From Choricystis sp. odSpoLacu1 (lineage: Eukaryota > Chlorophyta > Trebouxiophyceae): a DNA stretch of 64,000 nt. Under the pieces are notes generated by a model that ran no database searches, was not told the origin of the DNA, and was given only the letters and a program-made list of their open reading frames with translations. Position numbers and translations under genes: made by a program. Shown here in pieces: positions 30,341 through 39,266 of the stretch (the first letter of the stretch is position 1; each line of letters begins with the position of its first letter). The DNA is taken from positions 186,001 to 250,000 of the forward strand of contig OY253660.1 in NCBI GenBank assembly GCA_958009055.1. Direction: 5' to 3'.

Positions 30341-30612
30341 GGGGAGGGGTGTGTGATCGCGGGCAAAGGTACGAAAATGGGGTTTTGTGTGTGGTGTGAA
30401 GTTTTTTCTTTCCTCTGGTATGATGAGCTTTTGAGTTGTGTGCCTTTGTTTTCCCATCACTCGGACACGATGCTGTGGCAGCGATTCTGTGCGGGATGGC
30501 GCTGGTTGGGGCGCAGGTGAGCAGGAAAAGGGAAAAAAAAATGGTTCGATCCAACTCTTAACTGCCCTCGCCTCCAGGGCGGCACCTCTGGGTTACACAC
30601 ACACACGCACTC

Positions 30613-31823
30613 TCACCCCCCCCAAAACGCGGCCGCAGTGCGTTCTGATAACAACGCATCCATGGCGTCCAGCGACCCCGTGTGCGCCCTGGACTCGGCG
30701 GACGCGCGGGCGGTGGTGTCGGAAGAGGAGCGTTGCCCCAGCGCGGCGCGCGGGAACAGCAGGGCCGTGCGCACGCGCAGAGGAGGGGCGCCGCCGCCGT
30801 TTGACACACGGGGGACTGCTGTTGCTGTGTACGGCGGCGGCGCCACCGCTTGAGGCGGGCGGGCGGCGGCGGCGGCGGCAGCACGTTCCGCCGCGCGGCG
30901 TGCGGCGGTCGCCTCCACACGGGCCGCCCTCGCCTCCCGCTCCGCGCACCTCGCCCTCTCCAGAAGCACCGCCAGCTCGTCGTTCTGTGCATCCAGGGCG
31001 GCCCGCACCCGCTCCGCGCTGTACAGCAGGTCGGCGCGGGCAGCTTCGGCGGCCACTGTGGCGGCGTGCGACGCGCGGCTGGCGGTGGGTGGCGTGGCCG
31101 GCAGGGACGGCGCCAGGGATGGAAGGTGGGGGAGAGGGGGTGTTGGATCGGCCGTGTCGATGGGGGGTGGAGGTGGTGGCAGTGGCGGCGGCGGTGGTGG
31201 TGGTGGCGGCTGCTGCGGCACGCTCGCCGCCGCGCGCCGCGCCGCCCACCCCGCCTCTCTCGCGGTGTCCTCCGCCTCCTCGGCCGCCCGGGCGGCCGCC
31301 TTGCGGCGCTTGTTTCCCTCGATCTGGGCCAGCAGCTCGTCCCGCAGCCTGGCGGCTGCAGAGGCTGCAGCCACGCGCGCGGCGGCCGCTGGGTCGCTCG
31401 GCGGCGGTGGCTGCGGAGGCCTCCCCCCCTCCTCCTCGCCTTCATCACCCCAGGCACACACGTCAGCGGGCGGGGGTGCCCACGCGGTGACGGTGTCGGG
31501 GGAGAGGGGCGGCGCCGCGCGGGCGTCACTGGCGGGGCCGCCGTTGCTGCGTGCAGCGATCTCGGCTCTCAGCTCGGCGCCGTAGGCGGCTGCTACGGCT
31601 CGCCTGCGGGCTGCAGCAGCCTGTGTTGTGTGTGTGGGAGGGTGTGGGAGGGTGTGGGAGAGTGTGGATGGAGTGACAGAGGAAACACACACACACACAC
31701 ACACACCTCGCTCCCCCCCTCTCTCTCACACACCTCTGCGTCGTCGCTGCCGCCACCCCTCAAGATGGCGGCGGTGGCGGCACCGTCGGCGGTGGGGCGG
31801 GACAGGGCGCGGGCGCGGGGCAT
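30613..31823 (-). CDS. coiled-coil protein, possibly cytoskeletal/CSPP1-like
   Basis: Two exons: 31823 to about 31734 (MPRARALSRPTADGAATAAI, ending SDDAE before GTGTGT) and from about 31623 (AAAARRRAVAAAYGAELRAE) to 30613. Charged helical stretches suit coiled coils: ARLRDELLAQIEGNKRRKAA, ARAAEEAEDTAREAGWAARR and AALDAQNDELAVLLERARCA, separated by a proline tract. The pattern LRDELLAQIEGNKRRK recalls repeats of centrosome/spindle-pole protein CSPP1 and some flagellar proteins, but this is only pattern similarity. It is divergent from GMP synthase, with 214 bp between starts. Confidence 0.55.
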
Positions 31824-32037
31824 GGTGTGAAGGGGAGGGTGGTTAACTGACGGTGGTGTGTGGAGGGAGACGGTCGAGAGAGACGTTGGCGTTTTTGATG
31901 TGTACGTTTTTTTCACTCCGTTTGTTTCTATTTTCCGTGCGCCTCACCCCCACGCGCGCGCTCTCCTGCGGCGGCACACACACGCCAGTTCCGGGCCACC
32001 ACCCCCACCCCCACCCCACACACCACACGTCCACACA

Positions 32038-33928
32038 ATGGCCCGCGCCCCGCACGACGCGGTGCTGGTGCTGGACTACGGCTCCCAGTACACCCAGCTC
32101 ATCGCGCGCCGCGTGCGGGAGAAGGGGGTGTACTCGGCGCTGCTGCCGGGGGACGCGGAGCTGGTGAGTGGGGTTGGTGTGGGGGGGAGGGAGGGGCGCG
32201 CGCACAAACAGTTGATGCGGCGGCCCGGGGTCGGCGCGCGTCGCACGGGCGATGGTCGCCGCACACCTGCGGCGTGCGACCCGTGCAGCGATGAGAGAGC
32301 AATGTGAACTCGCGCTGCACGGTCGCGCGGCGGCGGTTGGACGCGGGAAGTGCGCGAGAGGGCGGTGCGCGCGCCCCGCACTTAAATGACGAAAAAAAAA
32401 AAAAACGAGGCGCGCGCCCTCTCAACCCACCCTCCCCACACCACCACAGGACCGCATCACCGCCCTCTCCCCCAAAGCCGTCATCCTGTCGGGCGGCCCC
32501 AACTCGGTGCACGCGGCCGGCGCCCCGGGCCTGCCTGCAGGCTTTTGGGACTGGGCTGCGGAAGCCGGCGTCCCCGTCCTCGGCATCTGTTACGGCATGC
32601 AGCTCATCGTCGCCTCCCTCGGCGGCCGCGTCGAGGCCGCCCCCAACGGTGGTGAGTATGGGCGCATGCACATCCGCACGAACAATGAGGCCGCGCTGTA
32701 CAAAGGGGAGACGGAGCACCGCCAAGCGGTGTGGATGTCGCACGGCGACGAAGCGGTCGCCCTGCCCCCCGGCTTCACCACCGTCGCCACCTCGGACCAG
32801 GGCGCCGTCGTCGGCATCGAGTGCGCGTCCCGGCGGGTGTACGGCCTGCAGTACCACCCCGAAGTCGCTCACTCGGAGCGTGGGGGGGCGACCCTGGACC
32901 GCTTTCTGTTCGACATCGCGTGTGTTTCCGCCGACTGGCGCATCGAAAACGTGCTGGATGACGAGATGGCGGCCGTCGCCTCCACCGTCGGCCCCGACGA
33001 CCACGTCATCTGCGCCCTGTCGGGGGGGGTGGACTCCACAGTGGCGGCGACGCTGGTGCACAAAGTGATTGGGGAGCGGCTGCACTGCGTGTTTGTGGAC
33101 AACGGCCTCCTCCGCCTCGACGAAGCCGCCCGCGTCATGGCCACCTTCAAAGCCCACCTCCACCTGCCCGTCACGCTGGTGGACGCGCGCGACCGCATGA
33201 TGGACAGGCTGCGCGGCGTGGCGGACCCGGAGGCCAAGCGCAAAGCGATCGGCGCCGAGTTCATCGCCTGCTTTGACGACTTTGCGGGCGGCCTCGAAAA
33301 AACGCTCGGCCACCGCCCCCGCTTCCTGGTCCAGGGCACGCTCTACCCCGATGTCATCGAGTCGTGCCCTCCCCCCGGCTCCGGCCAAAAGCACTCGCAC
33401 ACCATCAAGTCGCACCACAACGTGGGGGGGCTGCCCGAGAAGATGAACTTCACGCTGATCGAACCGTTGCGCGCGCTCTTCAAAGACGAAGTCCGCTCCC
33501 TGGGCCGCCTGCCCGCCCTCAACGTGCCCGAAGCCTTTGTCGCGCGCCACCCGTTCCCGGGGCCCGGGCTGGCGGTGCGTGTGTTGGGCGATGTCACCGC
33601 GGGCGACGCACTCGACACGCTGCGCCGCGTCGACGAAATCTTCATCGACGAGATTCGGGCGGCCGGCCTCTACGACAAGATCTGGCAAGCGTTTGCCGTC
33701 TTCCTGCCCGTGCGGTCGGTGGGGGTCCAGGGCGACCAGCGCACCCACTCGCACGTGGTTGCGTTGCGCGCGGTCACGTCTGCCGACGGCATGACAGCCG
33801 ATTGGTACCCCTTCGAACCCGCTTTTTTACGTGATGTCTCCACCAAGATCTGCAACCTGGTGCCCAGCGTCAACCGGGTGGTGTACGACGTGACGAGCAA
33901 GCCGCCCGGCACGATCGAGTGGGAGTGA
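32038..33928 (+). CDS. guaA: GMP synthase (glutamine-hydrolysing)
   Basis: Last step of GMP synthesis: amination of XMP using glutamine and ATP. Exons 32038-32163 and 32450-33928 join in phase 0 (GTGAGT; CACCACAG), giving 534 aa. The class I glutamine amidotransferase half has [18 protein letters not shown], the Cys nucleophile in GICYGMQ and the His-Glu of YGLQYHPEV. The ATP pyrophosphatase half has [39 protein letters not shown] and the dimerisation C-terminus ending PPGTIEWE. All catalytic residues are in place. It resembles bacterial and plant-type two-domain GuaA in length. Confidence 0.97.
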
Positions 33929-34066
33929 AGAGAGAGAGAGGAGAGGTGGGGAGGGGAGTTCTGCCTTTTTTCTTCTTTTCTGCGACATCTCTTTTGTGTC
34001 CGCGTGCAAATCAACAACAAATCAACGTCACCCAACCCAGCGAAAACAATCTATCTCTCTCCATGC

Positions 34067-35103
34067 TCACCAACCCCTCATCGGCGGCGGCCGCGCGGCC
34101 GGTCGGCCGCGCACGACGCCCGGCGCAACGTCAGGCTCTGCAGTGCGCACGCCCGCCAGGGCGGCGGCTTCCAGTCCAGCACACGCGTCCGCCGGCGCCG
34201 GGCGGGGCGGTGGAGGCGGCGGGTGCCACACAAAGACGGGAGGGGCAGTGATGACGGCGCGCGGTGGTGGCGGCGCGTCCGGCGTGGCCGGGGCTTCCAC
34301 CGCGGCAGGCGGCTTGGCCGGGGTGGTGCCGGCCTCGTCATCGCCAAACGAGATGAGGTCGGGCGGGGGGGGCGCGGGAGCGACGGGAGCGGGAGCGGGC
34401 GTCGGCGCAGCGACGACACACGGCGCCGCCACCGCGGGCGCCACCATGTGGACCTGCCGCTGTGGCGGCGGCGGCGTGCGTGGTGGTGGCGGCACGTCTG
34501 GCGCGGGCAGGGCCAGCGGCCCGCTGCGCCAGTACGCATTGAGCTGGTCGGGCGTGGGCGCCGCGTCGCCCGCCGACCAGCCCGGCGGCGGCCCCCGCCG
34601 CGCGGCCGCCACCGCGCGCGCGTCGCACAGAGCGCCATGGTCGCAGAGAAGATCATACACCGCACGCGCGCGCTCACGCACGGCTTCCACGTCTGAATAA
34701 CGCCACGGCGACACGGACGGGGCGAGCCGGGAGGCGTCTGCGGCCGCGTCGTCGCTGCCTGTGGTCGCCAACACGCGCACCACTTCCAACGCTTTGAACC
34801 CGCGCCTCCAGTGAGCACGGGGCGCCTCCAGGCGGGTGGACAGAACGGACAGGATGTCGGCGCGCGCGGTCGGCGACGCAGACGCCAGGGCCAACGCGCG
34901 CAGCTCCGTGCTTGTCGGGCCCCAAGGCGTGTCCCGGGTGGCTGCGCGGGCGGCGCGTTCGGCCGGGGTGAAGGGAAGGATGCGGCCCTTGCAGACGACG
35001 GAGACGGCGTAGTCGCGCGCCCTGCGGGAAGGTGGGTGCAGGAGCGGTGAGCGGCGCGCCGCCGATTGGGGGCACGCTCCCTGCCTCACACACAAACACT
35101 CTG

Positions 35104-35148
<45 letters not shown>

Positions 35149-35187
35149 TCCAACTCACCAGTCGCGGGCGGAGCGGAGGTGCTCCAT
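34067..35187 (-). CDS. ENTH-domain clathrin adaptor (epsin-like)
   Basis: Exon 1 (35187-35159, MEHLRSARDW) and exon 2 (35021-34067) give 327 aa. The ENTH/ANTH-type fold is recognised from TRDTPWGPTSTELRALALAS, WRRGFKALEVVRVLATTGSD and SDVEAVRERARAVYDLLCDH, parallel to the epsin sequence NDPWGPSS...WRHVYKALTLMEYLIKTGS. The C-terminal half is Pro/Ala-rich with DLISFGDDEAG, a DLI/DLL-type clathrin-binding box, and [12 protein letters not shown]. Likely a cargo or coat adaptor in endosomal or TGN traffic. The intron contains a (CA)18 repeat. Confidence 0.82.
35107..35142. repeat. (CA)18 microsatellite in ENTH-gene intron
   Basis: An unbroken CA dinucleotide array in the 137-nt intron of the ENTH gene. 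On the coding strand it reads TG, close to the donor side. It is one of many CA/TG tracts inside introns of this window. Confidence 0.9.
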
Positions 35188-35462
35188 CGGGGGAAAACGT
35201 GTGGCGCGCCGCGAGGCGGTGGGGACTGCGTGATGCGAAGACGGGAAAGCAGCGCGCGCGCCCCCCGCGACAAACAAGAGTGTGTCGACACGCGTGGGGA
35301 AAAGGCGGGAGGAGAGGTCGCGAGCGCGGGCGCGCGCGCGTGCGAGAGAGGGGCGCCAACAAGAAACGACCGATGGAGAGTGAGTCTGCAAAACTGTTAT
35401 AACCCCCCGAAACCCATTGTTCGTTTGTTTTCACCTCATTTTCCGCAGAGATCCGTGTGTGT

Positions 35463-36206
35463 TCACATAAAGTCGTAATCATCGTCCGCCCCCCCCCCCA
35501 CCAGGTCATCCCTAAAGTCGTCCAACCCCGCACTCCCCCCCGACCGCCCCACGTTGAGCGACTTTTTCTTGCCCGCCTTGGCAGCCGCCGCTTTGGCCGC
35601 CGCCTCGGCCTTCACCTTGTCCGCGCGCACACCCGCCGCCGTCGACTCGACTTCTTTGGCAGTAGCAGCATCCACGTCGGCCAGGGCGGTGCGCAGGAAA
35701 GCCTTGACAACGGTCTTGAGGTGGTAGGAGGAGGCGAGCGGGACGGCCACGTAGCGGGCGGCGAGGGCAGAGCCATAGCTTTCCGCCTCCTTGGCGCTCG
35801 TCGGCACGACGGGCGCGCCGCCGCCAGCTCCACCCTCCGTCCCAAACAGTTCAAAAGCGGCCGCCAGGTCGGCTGCCTCCACCGCCGCCTGGCGCCTGGC
35901 CTTCTCAGTCGCGGGGTCGGCGGCGGCGGCGGCCGCCGCGTCCGCGCGCGCGGCCGCGTCGGCCGCCGCGTCTTTTGCCGCGTACTTGTTCTTCTCAGGC
36001 GCACGCGCGGCAGCAGCCGCCCGCGCCCGCCCTGCAGCCGCATCCTTCTCCCAGTCGGCGGGGTGGTCGTCGTCGCCGCCTTCGTCTTCATCCGCGAACT
36101 TTGCGGCATCGGGTTCGCGCAATGCGGCGAGCTTGGCAGCGCCCGCGGTGCCGGGCAGGGTGGGGAGGGCGGCTTCGTCCTCCCAGTCTTCCCAGTCGTC
36201 GGCCAT
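35463..36206 (-). CDS. EIF3J: translation initiation factor eIF3 subunit J
   Basis: A single exon of 247 aa. N-terminal MADDWEDWEDEAALP is the acidic Trp-Asp region typical of eIF3j. A lysine/alanine helical middle follows (APEKNKYAAKDAAADAA), then the conserved core DLAAAFELFGTE and SSYHLKTVVKAFLRTALADV. The C-terminus is KKKSLNVGRSGGSAGLDDF ending DDDYDFM, the usual acidic tail. eIF3j binds near the 40S decoding centre and modulates mRNA recruitment and recycling. The start ATG is flanked by GGCC and begins the conserved motif directly. Confidence 0.93.
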   Translation of the reverse strand: MADDWEDWEDEAALPTLPGTAGAAKLAALREPDAAKFADEDEGGDDDHPADWEKDAAAGRARAAAAARAPEKNKYAAKDAAADAAARADAAAAAAADPATEKARRQAAVEAADLAAAFELFGTEGGAGGGAPVVPTSAKEAESYGSALAARYVAVPLASSYHLKTVVKAFLRTALADVDAATAKEVESTAAGVRADKVKAEAAAKAAAAKAGKKKSLNVGRSGGSAGLDDFRDDLVGGGADDDYDFM

Positions 36207-37040
36207 GGTGGTGGGAGGTGTGTGTGTGTGTGTTGAAGAGGGGAGGCCTGTGTGTTCGGGGACGGTGAGAGTAGGGGGATCGTTGGAAACAGTGCACGCA
36301 GCCTCGCGCGTGCCCCTCTCTCTCTCCCTGGCTGGCGCCCCAATGCCGCCTCCGATTGTGGGTCAATCAACACCACGTTGGCAGGACGGCCAGACAGCGT
36401 CCCACACGCCTGCGTGAGAGAGAGAGACGGAGCGCGCGATGCGTCGGCGCCGTCGGCGCCCCGCGTGACGCGAGCGCGCCCGCCACTGCCCGCCCAGCGC
36501 CGCGGGGTGATGGGTGTGTGCGTGTGATGTGCACACACACACACACACACACACGCCGCACACACACGCACGCAGACACGCACCTGGCCGGGGCAGAGAA
36601 GAAGAAACGCCGACACAAACTGAGAAGAAAACACCCCCATTTTCGTTGTTCAGCGCGACTGCTCCCCTCCACACCCGGGGTCACGCGCGTGACCCCGACC
36701 CTTGGTCCCAGGGGGTGTGGGCTTACTCCTAGCGTGGAGCTGAGAGAGTGCAGGAGGTGAGGTGTGGTCGCGGAGTGGGGGGGGGGGAGACAGGCCAGAG
36801 AAGGCAGGGGATCGTGTGTCGGGGGCCGGCAAGCTGCTGCCCACCCGCTCCGGCTGCCGTGCCCGTGCACTACGCTGTGCGTGCGTGCGTGCGTTGGTGG
36901 TCTTGTCAAACGCCCTGCGACGCGGCCGCGTGCAGGGAACGTATCGGCAGCCCCCGACCCGCGTTTTTTTCGCTGACCTCTTTTCCTTCCCTCCCCCCAG
37001 GCCCCCTCCTCCTCTCTCCCCACCTCTCTTCCTCCACACC
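36207..37040. promoter_or_regulatory. divergent region eIF3j / NOT2 with palindrome
   Basis: 834 bp between divergent starts. Contains a CA array (36530-36554) and a perfect 20-bp palindrome at 36677-36696 centred on CACGCGCGTG. A pyrimidine-rich stretch precedes the NOT2 start. Open frames crossing it are low complexity. Promoters of both genes must be here. Confidence 0.45.
36677..36696. repeat. perfect 20-bp palindrome
   Basis: GGGGTCACGCGCGTGACCCC is its own reverse complement. It sits in a shared promoter region, about 345 bp upstream of the NOT2 start. The core contains CGCG flanked by CAC/GTG and could be a dimeric transcription-factor site. Confidence 0.9.
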
Positions 37041-38797
37041 ATGTTAAACCAAGTCTCCGGCGGCCTGGACCCCGCCACCGGCCGCCCCTACGGCGGCGGC
37101 GCCGGAGGCGGCTACCCGGGCGGCGCCGCGCCCGGCGCGCCGGGCGCGCCGGGCTTCCCCGCCCTCGGCGGCGGCGGCGGCGGCGGCGGCGGCGTGCCCG
37201 GCATGCACGCGGGGTATGGACTGCAGGGCGCACGGTGAGTAGCGTGTGTGTCTGGTGGGGGAGGCGGGGGAGAACGCGCGCGTCGCCAAATGGGCCGTCC
37301 CTCTATCGACCCACCCTCCCTCTCCCTCCACCCTTCCACAGCACCAACTCCCTGCTCAACACCAATCAGCAACCCACCCCGGGAGCCGGCCGCTTTGTCG
37401 GCGCGGGACTGGGCGGCCTGCCGGGGTACGGCGCCGCCCCGGGCGCCGCGTCGGCCGCGCGCCCGGGCGCGCCGCCCCTCGGCGGCGGCGGCCTGGCCCC
37501 CGGCGCCGCGCGCGGCGTGCCTCCCGGCCCCCCGGGTGGCCTGGGCCCGCCCGGCACCCGCCCGGGTGACCGGCTGGGCGGCCTGCCGGGGCGCCCGGGG
37601 GCGCTAGCCGGCGCCCCCGGCGGCGCGCGCCCCGGCGCGCCCGCCCCCCCCCTAGGCGCCCGCCCCACCCACCCGGGCGGCTACAATCCGTCGGGCGACC
37701 TGCTGGCCATGATCTCCAAGGCGGCTGCCGCGGGTGGCGGCGGCGGCCTGGGAGGGTTGCACCGGCCGGGGGGAGGGCCGGGCGACCGGCCTGCGTTTGA
37801 CGCCTCCGACTTTCCCGCCCTCGGAGGCGGCCCCGCGCCTCCACCCCCGCCCCGTGGACCCGGTGGCACGGCCCCCGGCGGCACCGCGGGCGACGGCTTC
37901 TCCCTGGCATCGGAGCGTGAGTTCCCCGCGCTCGGCGGCGGCGGCCCCGCCCCATCCTCGGGCGACGCCCCCGACTTCCGCCCCCGCCCGGGCGGCTACG
38001 GTGGGGGCGACGCCACCGGCATCGCCGCCCTGGGCGGTGGGTCGGCGGACGCGGCCAGGGTGCACGCCCTGCGCGCGGCGCAGGCGTTGCCGGGGGGCGG
38101 CCCGGGCGGGCCGCCCCAGCAGCAGCAACAACAACAGCCGGCCCCGACTCCCGCCCCCGCCGCAGGGGACAGGTATGGCCTGCTGGGCCTGCTGGGCGTC
38201 ATCCGCATGGCGGACGCTGACCTGACGACGCTGGCGCTGGGCACCGACTTGACGACTCTCGGGTTGGCCCTCGGCTCTCCCGACCCCCTCCACACCACCT
38301 TCGCCTCCCCCTGGGCCGACGCGCCCTGCCGCCCCGACCCGGAGTGGAGGTCGCCCGCCTGCTACCTGCACACACCGCCGAGGCTGGCTCCCGGCCACTT
38401 TGCCCGGTTTGCGCTGGAGACCCTGTTCTTCGCGTTCTACGCGATGCCGGGCGATGAAGCCCAAGTCTTCGCCGCGGACGAGCTCGCCCGCCGGGGGTGG
38501 ACCTTCCACAAGGAGTACAGGGTGTGGGTGGCCCGCGTCCCTGGGGCAGAGCCTGCCGCCAAAACGCCCACTGGCGAGCGCGGGTCGTTCCTCGTGTTCG
38601 ACACAGGGGCGTGGGAGACGGTGCGCAAGGATGGCTTCGTCCTCCACTACGACGCCCTGGAGAGGCCGCCAAACCTGCCGCGCGGTGGCTCCGGGAGTGG
38701 CGGTGGGGGGCCGCCCCCGGGCGCGGGCGCGCCGCCGCAGGCGGGCGGGGGCGGGCCGCCGGGGAGCGGGGCGCCGCTGCCGCCGCCGAGCGCGTGA
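37041..38797 (+). CDS. NOT2: CCR4-NOT complex subunit NOT2 (CNOT2)
   Basis: Exons 37041-37234 and 37342-38797 (junction CG/C, R-TNSLLN) give 549 aa. The first 340 residues are Gly/Pro/Ala low complexity with three repeats of FPALGGG (GFPALGG, DFPALGG, EFPALGG), known from NOT2 N-termini, then a Gln tract. The C-terminal NOT2/3/5 domain is clear: DRYGLLGLLGVIRMADADLT, LGTDLTTLGLALGSPDPLHT, ALETLFFAFYAMPGDEAQVF and ELARRGWTFHKEYRVWVAR. NOT2 bridges NOT1 and NOT3 and supports mRNA deadenylation and translational repression. The collagen-like Gly/Pro richness partly reflects GC pressure. Confidence 0.92.
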
Positions 38798-39266
38798 GGA
38801 GGGAGAGAGGGAGGCGCTCTCCCCTCCTCCTCCCCCGCCCCCCCTGCCTGCCCCGCCCGCGTTTCTTGTTGGATGCTGAAAAGCAGAAAGAAAACTTGTT
38901 GGTGTCTGGTTGACGGTGTGGCGGAGAGAGAGGGGGCAGCACGCTTTTCCTAGGTGGGTGGGGTGCACCCCCAAAACTCGAACTCAACGCTCTGGCGCGT
39001 TTCGCACGCACTTTTGTTTGTGTAAAAAAACATCCGTTTTTTTGGATTCACGAAGAAGCAAATAAAAAACGATGAGGGAGGAAGAGAGCGAGCGAGAGGG
39101 AAAAAAACACACTCTCGCCCTGCTTTTCTGTTTGGCCTCCCGCGCGCATTCACCGCTTCCCCAGCGTGTGTCACGCTGGGTGACACCGCCCACACAGAGC
39201 ACGCACCCCCGCGTGCATTGTACGGGCGCGTGGGAACTGCTCCCGGCCAACCAACCACCGCCGCCA
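38798..39266. other. intergenic, NOT2 / MUS81
   Basis: 469 bp between co-directional genes: a pyrimidine-rich 3' flank (38820-38860), then an AT-richer stretch (39000-39075) with A tracts. No gene recognised. Confidence 0.4.

Noticed and set aside
30541..30565. GGTTCGATCC resembling a tRNA T-loop
   Set aside because: Flanks do not form acceptor, D or anticodon stems.
32099..33754. 551-codon minus-strand frame opposite GMP synthase
   Set aside because: GMP synthase on the plus strand has all catalytic motifs; this frame has none.
35107..35142. CA array as a CRISPR-like or satellite array
   Set aside because: Plain dinucleotide microsatellite inside an intron, no spacers.
36360..36420. Minus-strand frame reading RPANVVLIDPQSEAAL as a possible extra exon of eIF3j
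   Set aside because: eIF3j is complete from its own ATG and no splice sites link this stretch to it.
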